Shown here: positions 1 to 6,651 of the stretch, piece after piece
Layout of the letters: every line of letters begins with the position of its first letter
How positions within the stretch are numbered: the stretch's first letter is position 1
Assembly (NCBI GenBank): GCA_030432455.1
Contig: JAUIHC010000055.1
Location: forward strand, 1 to 11,821
Source: Phycisphaerae bacterium
Lineage (GTDB): Bacteria > Planctomycetota > Phycisphaerae > Phycisphaerales > SM1A02
Reading direction: 5' to 3'
DNA: 11,821 nt
Made by a program: the position numbers and the translations under genes
Notes under the pieces: generated by a model
Seen by the model: only the letters and a program-made list of their open reading frames with translations
Databases searched by the model: none
Told to the model about the DNA's origin: nothing

Positions 1-83
1 GCGTGGTCGGCGCGATCGCGATCTTCATCTACACCCAGGCGGTCTGGATGCCCGAAGTCCGATCCGCGGTCGGCAGCCACTGA
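1..83 (+). CDS. C-terminal end of a membrane protein (partial)
   Basis: Reading from base 3, an open frame gives 26 residues (VVGAIAIFIYTQAVWMPEVR, then SAVGSH) ending at a TGA at 81-83. The first nine residues are strongly hydrophobic and look like the end of a transmembrane helix, followed by a short polar tail. The 5' part of the gene lies outside the window, so no family can be assigned. The stop is only 7 bases before the first copy of the 38-bp repeat, which fits a gene end followed by a repeat-type terminator region. The frame choice rests on the hydrophobic run and the well-placed stop and is not certain. Confidence 0.5.
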   Translation, partial: VVGAIAIFIYTQAVWMPEVRSAVGSH

Positions 84-90
84 GCCCAAG

Positions 91-166
91 CACCAAAAGC
101 GGGACAGGCGACATTTTTCCGCGCTCACCACCAAAAGCGGGACAGGCGACATTTTTCTGCGCTCAC
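91..166. repeat. Tandem pair of 38-bp repeat units (REP-like)
   Basis: Two head-to-tail units, 91-128 and 129-166, are identical except for one base (c at 120, t at 158). Each starts caccaaaagcgggacaggcg and contains the core aaaagcgggacaggcgac followed by a run of five T. The same core occurs in inverted orientation at 229-250 and 289-312. Bases 134-155 are a perfect 22-base reverse complement of 229-250, so a transcript could fold a long stem with a loop of about 73 nt. This could act as a bidirectional transcription stop between the converging genes on either side. It resembles repetitive extragenic elements mobilised by Y1/REP-associated transposases, but no transposase is in the window. 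Confidence 0.75.
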
Positions 167-228
167 CCTCGCCGGGAGCGGCCGAGAAGAGCCGAAGGTC
201 CTGATGCATCAAGGGATGCATTCGAGAG

Positions 229-339
229 AAAATGTCGCCTGTCCCGCTTTATGGCGGGTGCTGGCGGTCAGGCGGCGTGTCGCTGCCGAAAAAGATCGCC
301 TGTCCCGCTTTTTGGCGGGAAATGGCGGCTGGGCGGTGT
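229..339. repeat. Inverted, diverged copies of the same repeat, 61-bp period
   Basis: Two copies lie at 229-278 and 290-339, offset by 61 bases. Both have the core tcgcctgtcccgcttt followed by matching blocks tggcggg, tggcgg and ggcgg with short variable spacers. They are reverse-complement to the tandem pair at 91-166. The second copy is inside the 3' end of the chemoreceptor gene and is translated there. The first copy contains that gene's stop codon (268-270). The divergence between the copies (for example tg versus ga inside the A-rich flank) suggests they are older than the near-identical pair at 91-166. Confidence 0.7.
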
Positions 340-2616
340 CGTGATCTGAGCCGTCGCCCCCGCCGTCGCCCCCGCCGTCGCCGCGGCCGTCGCCCCCGCC
401 GTTGCCGTGTCCGTCGCCCCCGCCGTTGCCGTGTCCGACCTCCGCGTGACCCGCTCCCGCGATCCGACCCCGTCGTCGTCGGTCTCCCAGCGGAACGTCG
501 AGACCGTCGATCGCAGTGCGTCGACCTGGCTGGAGGTCTCTTCCGCCGCTGCTGCGAGTTCTTCGCTGCTCGCCGCGGTCTGCTGGACCACCTCGTCGAG
601 ACTTCCCACCGCGCTGTGGATCTGCACGACGCCTTCGGACTGTTCGCTCGTGGCCGCGGCCATCTCCTCGAGCAGCGTGCTGGTCCGCATCGCCTGATCG
701 AGGATGCCGCTGAATGCGTCCTCGACGAGCGTCGTGATCCGCACGCCGTTCTCGCTGCGACGCTCGGACTCCTCGACCATCGACGTGGTCTCGCGAGCGG
801 CCTCGGCCGAGCGTCGCGCGAGATTGCGGACCTCCTCGGCCACCACCGCGAACCCCTTGCCCGCCTCGCCCGCCCGCGCGGCCTCGACCGCGGCATTGAG
901 CGCGAGCAGGTTCGTCTGGAACGCGATCTCGTCGATCGCGCGGATGATCTCGCCGATGCGGCCCGACGACTCCCGGATCCCGGCCATCGCGGTCGACAGT
1001 TCGGTGACGGCCTCACGTCCGCGTTCGGCGCTCGACCGACTCTCGGTGGCCAGCCCCGAGGCCTGCACCGCCCGCTCGGCGTTCTCGCTGGTGCGTGCGG
1101 TGAGCTCCTCGAGATTCGCCGCGATCTCCTCGAGTGCCGCGGCCTGCCGGCCGGCACCGTCGGCCAGCTGCTGGCTCGACCCCGAGATCTGCCCAGATCC
1201 CTCCTCGATCACCTGCGTCCCCTCGGCCACATCGCGGAACGCGCGTCCGAGCGACTCGCAGCTCCGGTTGAACGCCTCGGCAAGCTCGGCGATCTCGTCG
1301 TGGCCTCGGTGTTCGATCCGCCGGGTGAAGTCGCCCGCAGCCAGCAGTCCGAAGGCGTCGCGAATCCGCCGGATCGGACGGGACATCGCGCGGGCGAACC
1401 AGAGTGCGACCGCCGCGCCGATCGCCGCGACGACGAGCCCGGTGGCCGCCATCTCGTTGCGGAGTCGGCGGACCGGCGCATTCAACTCCGCCGCATCCAC
1501 TGCGGCCGCGATCCGCCAGTCGAGACCGGGGATCCCGAGCGGCATGCTGGCGGACAGCACTTCGACGCCGCGTTCGTCCGTGCCCTGGATGATCTCCAGT
1601 CCATCCCGTGAGGCGGCGGCGAAGCTCGCGGACCGATGGTCGGTGCCGAGGATCGCACGATCGGGATCCTGCTGGTCCGCGGAGCGATTGCGTCCGTCGG
1701 CTCCGAGAAGCATGGTCCGCTCGGTCTCGCCGAGCCCGGCGTCGGCGGTCATGATCTCGTTGATCTTGTCGATCGGCATCTGGAAGACCGCGACGCCGAC
1801 CCGCTCTCCGCCATCGAAGACCGGGGTGGCGACGAAGCTCGCGGCGGCGCCGTAGCTCGGGACGTACGGCTCGTAGTCCACGAGCGTCGTCGTGCCCGCC
1901 GAGGCGTCGAGGGCGGTTCGATATGCCCTCCCGAAGTTGCTCGACGCATAGGGGCCGTCGAGGAAGTTCATCGCGAAGTCGGTCTCCTTGAAGACCGAGT
2001 AGACGAGGTTGCCCTCAAAGTCGAACAGGAAGATGTCGTAGAAACCGAAACGCTCGAGGTAGTCGCGCACCTTCGGGTGATAGTGGGCGTGCAGCCGGTC
2101 GTAGTCGCTGCCGGTGCCCGCATCGTCGAGTCGGAGCTTCTCGCCGACCGGGTTCGGATTCCCCGCGATGTAGAGCGACTGGAGGACCGTGGACGCCGAA
2201 GCCGACGGCATGAAGGCCTCGGCGGCCGTCCACATCCCGCCGGCCGCGGTCAGTCGTGTCCTGAACTCGCGATCGTAGTAGCCGCGGACCGCGTCGGTCG
2301 CGTCGGGAAGCCCGACGCCGGACTGCTCGGCCACGCTCGCGAAGGCGGTGCCGAAGCCCCGGGTCGCGTCGATGATCATGTCGTCGGCCGCAAAGGTCGC
2401 GTTCTGGTCGAGGATCGTCGCGAAGTAGTGCTCGACATGGGCGGCGCGGCTTCCGACGCCGGCGCGAAGCATGTCGCGAGCCTGCTGCTGCAGGGCGCGA
2501 TCGGCTCGCACGTACGAGAGTGCGGCGACGATCGTCACCGCGGTCATGGCGAGGCAGCCGCACATGACTGCGAGCCTCGTGGTCAGCCCCCATCGGGCGG
2601 GATTCAAGATCGGCAT
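268..2616 (-). CDS. Methyl-accepting chemotaxis protein (transmembrane chemoreceptor)
   Basis: A 782-residue inner-membrane chemoreceptor that would signal to CheA/CheW. Order: transmembrane helix at about 13-35; a large periplasmic sensor region at about 36-385, probably Cache-like, including YDIFLFDFEGNLVYSVF near 193-209; a second helix at about 389-411; a HAMP segment at about 412-463; and a cytoplasmic signalling coiled coil at about 470-715. The hairpin tip near 563-582 carries AFQTNLLALNAAVEAARAG, the diagnostic MCP motif. The tail (about 725-782) is Ala/Thr-rich with DTATAGAT repeats and ends in residues encoded by the REP-like repeat. No CheR-binding pentapeptide is seen at the end. 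I chose the ATG at 2616 because it places a short basic segment before the first helix. An in-frame ATG at 2682 would add 22 residues with no better ribosome site. No other che genes are present. The ligand is unknown. Confidence 0.93.
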   Translation of the reverse strand: MPILNPARWGLTTRLAVMCGCLAMTAVTIVAALSYVRADRALQQQARDMLRAGVGSRAAHVEHYFATILDQNATFAADDMIIDATRGFGTAFASVAEQSGVGLPDATDAVRGYYDREFRTRLTAAGGMWTAAEAFMPSASASTVLQSLYIAGNPNPVGEKLRLDDAGTGSDYDRLHAHYHPKVRDYLERFGFYDIFLFDFEGNLVYSVFKETDFAMNFLDGPYASSNFGRAYRTALDASAGTTTLVDYEPYVPSYGAAASFVATPVFDGGERVGVAVFQMPIDKINEIMTADAGLGETERTMLLGADGRNRSADQQDPDRAILGTDHRSASFAAASRDGLEIIQGTDERGVEVLSASMPLGIPGLDWRIAAAVDAAELNAPVRRLRNEMAATGLVVAAIGAAVALWFARAMSRPIRRIRDAFGLLAAGDFTRRIEHRGHDEIAELAEAFNRSCESLGRAFRDVAEGTQVIEEGSGQISGSSQQLADGAGRQAAALEEIAANLEELTARTSENAERAVQASGLATESRSSAERGREAVTELSTAMAGIRESSGRIGEIIRAIDEIAFQTNLLALNAAVEAARAGEAGKGFAVVAEEVRNLARRSAEAARETTSMVEESERRSENGVRITTLVEDAFSGILDQAMRTSTLLEEMAAATSEQSEGVVQIHSAVGSLDEVVQQTAASSEELAAAAEETSSQVDALRSTVSTFRWETDDDGVGSRERVTRRSDTATAGATDTATAGATAAATAGATAGATAQITTPPSRHFPPKSGTGDLFRQRHAA
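351..435. repeat. Tandem repeats in the chemoreceptor C-terminal tail
   Basis: A perfect 24-bp unit is duplicated at 388-411 and 412-435 and encodes DTATAGAT twice on the minus strand. Shorter degenerate units of the same sort (cgtcgcccccgc) continue down to about 351, giving the run AAATAGATAGAT. The low-complexity Ala/Thr/Gly tail lies after the signalling domain and is probably a flexible linker. Copy number is likely to vary by slippage because all units are in multiples of three bases. Confidence 0.8.
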
Positions 2617-2898
2617 GTCGATTCCAGATCGCGTGGTCGGGGCTCGCGGTGACGCCACTGCCCGCCCCAGGCTCCCGAGCATCGGCGAGCGATTTGCACG
2701 ACTTTTCCGACCACCCGCAGGCTGGGGTGAAGACCCGAGGCGGTATCCGTCGGGATCGCATGTTCAGGTCGTGGGGGTCGCGCATGGATCGCGTCAGGGC
2801 GGTGGACCGGGCGCGGCCATCGGATAGCGTTCCCGGTCGTCATGCCGGGCACCTCGCCCGCTCCCGTTCGATCCTCAATCTTCCGGTGCCTTCGTCCC
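2617..2898. other. Divergent intergenic region (282 bp), no gene seen
   Basis: This stretch separates the divergent chemoreceptor and chagasin-like genes and must hold promoters for both. I see no credible coding sequence in it. The open frames crossing it lack ribosome sites and recognisable motifs. The only promoter-like string I noticed is a GG-N10-GC arrangement at 2684-2697, described separately. Confidence 0.6.
2683..2699 (+). promoter_or_regulatory. Weak candidate sigma-54-type promoter
   Basis: The string cggcgagcgatttgcac has GG at 2684-2685 and GC at 2696-2697 with exactly ten bases between, the spacing required by sigma-54. The -12 half (TTGCA) matches the consensus. The -24 half (CGGCGA against TGGCAC) matches only in part. 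It points toward the chagasin-like gene about 200 bases downstream. A match of this quality can occur by chance in GC-rich DNA. Confidence 0.2.
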
Positions 2899-3330
2899 AT
2901 GCCTGATCGCGGTGGCCGTCCGTCACTTCTCGCCCTCGTCGTTCTCGGTTCGACCTGCACGTTGATGGGGTGCGCCACCGGCGGCGGTTCCCGCACGCCC
3001 GACCGGGTGGACGTGCTCCATCCGGATGCCACGAGTCGTCTCGACGTCGAGGTCGGACAGGTCGTCGCCTTCGACCTGCCCGGTCATGCCGGGACCGGCT
3101 ACGAGTGGCGACCGAGCGGCGCCTGCCCCGACCTGCTGCAGTTGATCGACGGCCCTCGCTTCACGCCCGCGGACCCGACTCGCGTCGGCTCCAGCGGGCT
3201 GGCCCGATTCCGCTATCGGGTGGTGGCCGTCGGCGAGGCGACGCTCACCTTCGAGTACGTGCGGGCGTGGGAGACCGACGGTCGGCCGGTTCGCCGATCG
3301 GTGGTCGAACTCGTCGCCGCCGACGGCTGA
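2899..3330 (+). CDS. Chagasin-like (I42 family) peptidase inhibitor, lipoprotein
   Basis: A 143-residue secreted lipoprotein. The N-terminus has a basic start, a hydrophobic core (LLALVVLG) and a lipobox LMGC with the lipidated Cys at 25. The mature part matches the chagasin/inhibitor I42 fold. The first loop is HAGTGYEW (63-70), corresponding to NPTTGY.W. A middle loop is GSSG (97-100), followed by FRYRVVAVGEATLTFEYVRAW, where RAW(E) at 122-125 takes the place of the usual RPW. The family inhibits papain-like cysteine proteases by wedging these three loops into the active site. Here it would sit on a membrane in the periplasm. The start at 2899 gives a normal lipoprotein signal; the in-frame ATG at 2842 would add 19 residues that spoil it. 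No cysteine protease is encoded nearby, so the target is unknown. The substitution of Pro by Ala in the third loop may change affinity. Confidence 0.8.
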   Translation: MPDRGGRPSLLALVVLGSTCTLMGCATGGGSRTPDRVDVLHPDATSRLDVEVGQVVAFDLPGHAGTGYEWRPSGACPDLLQLIDGPRFTPADPTRVGSSGLARFRYRVVAVGEATLTFEYVRAWETDGRPVRRSVVELVAADG

Positions 3331-3475
3331 TCGCCGCCGTCCACCGGACGCCCCGGCCGGACCCGGAGGGAATGAACCGACTGGTCGGCGGGGGGCCGGG
3401 GGGGCCAAATGTTCGGATCGGGGAGTCGTCCGGGAGAGAACCGCCGGGGTGGCGGTCGCAACGGGACGACCGAAC

Positions 3476-3484
3476 AGGAAGGAG
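3476..3484 (+). promoter_or_regulatory. Strong Shine-Dalgarno sequence
   Basis: The sequence aggaaggag lies 7 bases before the ATG at 3492 and is nearly fully complementary to the 16S 3' end. It is the best ribosome site in the window and is the main reason for accepting the small gene that follows. A small hairpin (accgcc at 3440-3445 with ggcggt at 3451-3456) sits 20 bases upstream. Confidence 0.75.
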
Positions 3485-3491
3485 CGGACGC

Positions 3492-3701
3492 ATGTCGCTC
3501 ATGACGATGCTGGGCAAGCAGGTGATGGGACCGGACGGACCCGTCCGAGTGGTGGCGATGTACGCGTCGCTCCCGCCCGAGTGGCGGGAACGAGCGGAAT
3601 GGGACGATCGCTACGCCGAGGTCGTGGATCTCGCGGGCACGCGGTGGAAGGCGATCGTCTCGGACGATCGGGCGCGATTGCTCGAAGCGATGCCGTCCTG
3701 A
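3492..3701 (+). CDS. Small conserved-looking hypothetical protein
   Basis: A 69-residue soluble protein with no signal peptide or membrane helix and no motif I recognise. The sequence starts MSLMTMLGKQVMGPDGPVRV and ends with a likely helix (SDDRARLLEAM). Alternating hydrophobic residues in VRVVAMYA and AEVVDLAGTRWKAIV suggest a small beta-rich fold with a terminal helix. Support for the gene is the aggaaggag ribosome site 7 bases upstream, together with an amino-acid composition that looks like protein rather than the Arg/Pro-rich shadow frames of this DNA. It lies 161 bases after the chagasin-like gene on the same strand and may be co-transcribed or have its own promoter. Its stop is 4 bases from the stop of the converging protease gene. 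Function unknown. Confidence 0.72.
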   Translation: MSLMTMLGKQVMGPDGPVRVVAMYASLPPEWRERAEWDDRYAEVVDLAGTRWKAIVSDDRARLLEAMPS

Positions 3702-3705
3702 TCGA

Positions 3706-6651
3706 TCACGGCAGGTCGGTGGTCCAGGCGCCGAGCATCAGGCCGATGTCGGCGCCGTCCACCTGACCGTCGCCGGTGAGGTCGCCGGGACCGCTGGTGC
3801 CCCAGGCGCCGAGCAGGAGTCCGATGTCGGCGCCGTTGACGATGCCGTCGCCGTTGAGATCGCCGAAGACGGCACCGCACCCGTCGGGCACGCCGTCGCC
3901 GTCCTCGTCCGGCTCGATGCCGAGGGCGATCTCCCAGTCGTCGGGAGCGCCGTCGCCGTCGCAGTCCTCGCCGTCGTACTCGGCGAGATACGACCGCTTG
4001 AGCGAGCTCCGCGGCTGATCGTCCCAGCGATCGGTGATGCCGCCGCCGTTCCACAGGCAACCGCCGTCACCCGAGCCGCTCGGCTCGCCGGGGGTCCAGT
4101 TGGTGAAGGTCACGGCCTCGCCGCTGTTCCAGACCCAGGTGGACCCCGAACGCCAGAGACCGAGCCACGGTCCCTGCGATCCGTCCCAGCCGCGGGCGTC
4201 GCTGGCGACCTGCTCGAAGACGAAGTCGTTCTCCGCCTCGCTCGTGATCGAGATGAGCCGGCCGCCACGGTTCCCGGCGAGGATGCGGGCGGTCTGCCAG
4301 TTGACCCCCGACTCGACCACCACCAGCTCGTACCAGTGGCCGTTGCCGCCGCACGACTCGTCCCATCGCACGGGGATCGCGGGGAGGGGCGGCGTGCACG
4401 AGTCGGGCGTGCCGTTGCGATCGTCGTCGGTCACCAGACCCGCGACCGTCGTGCATCGGTCGTCGATGCCGTCCGCGTCGCAGTCCACCGGCATCCGCCA
4501 CGGCGCGGTGCCGCAGCCGCAGTCGCCGCCGATGTCGTTGCCGCCGACATCGGTGACCGATCCCGAGATCGGATCGGAACCGCTGCCGCAGACCGTGGTG
4601 TCGGTCAGACGGATCTCACCGGCCGTCGCGGCGACGGCCGCCCCGGCGCTCGCCGACGACAGGCCGATGGTCGTGCGGGTGAGCCGGGTCAGGACCGACG
4701 ACACCGAGATCGCCCCGCCGCTTGCGGTGGCCGAACACTGGAAGAAGTCGCTGTCGGTGGCGGCGAACGACCCGCTCACCTCGGCGGAGACCGCGCCGCC
4801 GTTGCGGGCGGTGCAGTTGTCGAAGCGAGACTCGACGACGTAGGCGCTGCCGCCGGTCAGTCGCAGGGCGCCACCGCTCCCGCCCGCATCGGCATCCACG
4901 AAGCGGCAGCCGATGATGTCGACCCGGTTCGCCGCGATCGTGGCGGCGGCGCCGTCGCCGCTGCTCGACGCGCTGCTGAAGGTCACGCCCTCGACCACGA
5001 CGTTGCCGCCGGGGGCGGAGATCGCGAGGATCGGCGTGCCGTCGCCGTTGCCGACGAGTCGAGTGACATCGGGGCCGTCGATCGAGCGGATCCGCACCGG
5101 GCGGTCCGAGTCGTAGGGACCGGTCCAGGTGCCGGGGCCGAGCAGGATCTCGCCGCCGGCGGTCGGATCGGCGTACCGCAGGGCGTCCTCGAGCTTCGCG
5201 AAGTCGGCGGTGGCGCAGTCGCGGGCGACCACGACGGTGCCGCTGAAGGTGACATCCACGAACACGGTGCCGGTGGACTGCAGGGCGGTGCCGTCGCCGA
5301 CGAGGTAGGTGAAGTCGTCGGGGCCGGCGAATCCATCGGCCGCCTCGTACCGGAGCCGGCCGTCGGGGAGTTCGGACACCGTGCCGCCCCGGCTGGTGAC
5401 CGCGTCGAACTCCTTGATCTCGAGCGGGTCGCAGTTGCCGTCGCCGTCGTTGGCGAGCGGGTCGAACTCGATCACGCCATCGACCGCGGTGACCCGATCG
5501 GTCGCGGCGTACGGCGGCACCGCGTCATCGATGCCGTCGCTGGACGCCATGCACCAACGACTCCGGGCGTAGTTGCGGACCTGCGCGGCGCTGAGCGGAC
5601 CGAGATCCATGCACGCCCCGCACATCGCGGTGCAGGCGGGATCGACGCAGTGGGGGAGGCTGAAGTTGTGGCCGATCTCGTGGGCGAAGACGCCCGCGTA
5701 GTCGGTCCGACTCATGCCGTAGTTGTAGTTGGTGCAGAGGGCGGTGACCCAGGCGAGACCGAGGATGCCGTCGGCTGCGGGCGTGCCGGAGACGAGGTGA
5801 CCGAGATCGAAGTCGAGGTCCTGCTGATTCGTGTTCCACTCGTTGCGGAGCGTGTCGAGCAGGTTGCCGGCACCGACCACGCCGTAGTACGGATCGGTGG
5901 CGGGATCGGTCCGGACGATCATCCGCACGAGCTGGAGCTGGACCTGCGACTGCTCGGCGTAGAGCAGGTCGGTCTCGGCGAGGCTCTGTTCCACGCGGAG
6001 GATCGCCTCGTCCACATCGCCGCCGACGTCGCTGAGGTACTCGAAGTCGAGATCGAAGCCCATCTGCGCGACGCGGACACACCCTGCGCCCGACATGAGC
6101 GTGGTCGGTGCGTCATCGGTCTCGGAGGTTGCGGTCTCGGGGCGGACGGGGCCCTGCAGGCCGCGGTCGCGTCCGACGCGAGCGTCGTGGCGGGGGGCGG
6201 CCTCGGGACGGGGACCGGGCAGTTCGTACTCGGCGCCCACGCCGCACGCCCCGGGCTCCAGTCCGGTCTCCACGATCCGATCGACGCGGTAGCCCGCTCC
6301 TGCGCGCCAGGCGTGGAAGGCCACCTGCCCCGAGCGGGGACGAATGCGGATGCGGTCGATTCCGGTCTCGGTCCGCCGGGCGGTCACGAGCAGGTCGTCC
6401 CGACCCGGCACGTGCCCGACGAGGATCACGTCCGCCGGAGCGGGGCGGGGGACGAGCCCGACGCCGTCGGAGACCAGCACCTCGAAGCGATCGCTCCGCC
6501 GACCTGCCGACTCGAAGGTGATCGCGAGGGGGCGGTCGCCGATGTCCGGGATGGTCAGTTCGAGGGTGTCGCGGGCGTCGCCCATGGCGGAGGCGCCCGT
6601 GCCCAGCAGAAGTCCGGTGAGGAGGGCGGCGCGGAAGGAGGCTCGAAGCAT
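3706..6651 (-). CDS. Secreted reprolysin-like zinc metalloprotease with beta-helix, C-type lectin and dockerin-like domains
   Basis: A 981-residue exported protein. A signal peptide (MLRASFRAALLTGLLLGTGASA) is followed by a prodomain to about 185 holding PGACGV (133-138), like the PKMCGV cysteine switch of snake-venom/ADAM M12B proteases. The catalytic domain (about 190-365) has HEIGHNFSLPH, with zinc ligands H324, H328 and H334 and catalytic E325; M343 is a probable Met-turn. Next come a cadherin/Ig-like domain (about 376-471), a Gly/Ser-rich beta-helix (about 476-701), Ca-binding DxDxDG-type repeats, and a C-type lectin domain (about 766-892) with WVWNSGE and FTNWTPGEP. Two dockerin-like Ca-loops (931-942 and 957-968) end the protein. 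The lectin domain lacks the usual final cysteines (RSYLAEY). The ATG at 6651 begins a clean signal peptide; the one at 6693 adds 14 unlikely residues. It is a putative extracellular or surface protease that binds glycan or matrix. The substrate is unknown. Confidence 0.88.
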   Translation of the reverse strand: MLRASFRAALLTGLLLGTGASAMGDARDTLELTIPDIGDRPLAITFESAGRRSDRFEVLVSDGVGLVPRPAPADVILVGHVPGRDDLLVTARRTETGIDRIRIRPRSGQVAFHAWRAGAGYRVDRIVETGLEPGACGVGAEYELPGPRPEAAPRHDARVGRDRGLQGPVRPETATSETDDAPTTLMSGAGCVRVAQMGFDLDFEYLSDVGGDVDEAILRVEQSLAETDLLYAEQSQVQLQLVRMIVRTDPATDPYYGVVGAGNLLDTLRNEWNTNQQDLDFDLGHLVSGTPAADGILGLAWVTALCTNYNYGMSRTDYAGVFAHEIGHNFSLPHCVDPACTAMCGACMDLGPLSAAQVRNYARSRWCMASSDGIDDAVPPYAATDRVTAVDGVIEFDPLANDGDGNCDPLEIKEFDAVTSRGGTVSELPDGRLRYEAADGFAGPDDFTYLVGDGTALQSTGTVFVDVTFSGTVVVARDCATADFAKLEDALRYADPTAGGEILLGPGTWTGPYDSDRPVRIRSIDGPDVTRLVGNGDGTPILAISAPGGNVVVEGVTFSSASSSGDGAAATIAANRVDIIGCRFVDADAGGSGGALRLTGGSAYVVESRFDNCTARNGGAVSAEVSGSFAATDSDFFQCSATASGGAISVSSVLTRLTRTTIGLSSASAGAAVAATAGEIRLTDTTVCGSGSDPISGSVTDVGGNDIGGDCGCGTAPWRMPVDCDADGIDDRCTTVAGLVTDDDRNGTPDSCTPPLPAIPVRWDESCGGNGHWYELVVVESGVNWQTARILAGNRGGRLISITSEAENDFVFEQVASDARGWDGSQGPWLGLWRSGSTWVWNSGEAVTFTNWTPGEPSGSGDGGCLWNGGGITDRWDDQPRSSLKRSYLAEYDGEDCDGDGAPDDWEIALGIEPDEDGDGVPDGCGAVFGDLNGDGIVNGADIGLLLGAWGTSGPGDLTGDGQVDGADIGLMLGAWTTDLP
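3725..3864. repeat. Duplicated DNA encoding the two dockerin-like repeats
   Basis: Bases 3725-3786 and 3803-3864 are direct repeats with a 78-base (26-codon) period and share caggcgccgagca and ccgatgtcggcgccgt. On the minus strand each encodes a GDLxGDGxVxGADIGLxLGAW unit. This is an internal duplication of one calcium-loop-helix module, normal for dockerin-type domains. Confidence 0.75.

Noticed and set aside
203..222. Hairpin from two atgcat palindromes (204-209 and 216-221) in the repeat cluster
   Set aside because: The stem is only six AT/GC-mixed pairs with a six-base loop and no T tail. It is too weak to call a terminator.
91..339. CRISPR-like array
   Set aside because: There are only two direct units per orientation with no spacers between them and no cas genes. 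The units differ in orientation and period.
232..1611. 459-codon plus-strand open frame opposite the chemoreceptor
   Set aside because: It is Arg/Pro-rich, starts inside the repeat, and lies antisense to the unmistakable MCP signalling domain.
2604..3032. Minus-strand open frame across the promoter region and inhibitor start
   Set aside because: It overlaps the chagasin-like gene antisense and the start of the chemoreceptor, has an Arg/Pro-rich composition, and has no recognisable domain or ribosome site.
3390..3404. G-quadruplex candidate between the inhibitor and the small gene
   Set aside because: There are two long G runs (six and seven) split by cc, with only short GG pairs nearby. A four-tract quadruplex would need the long runs to be divided. 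It is plausible but not distinguishable from GC-rich background.
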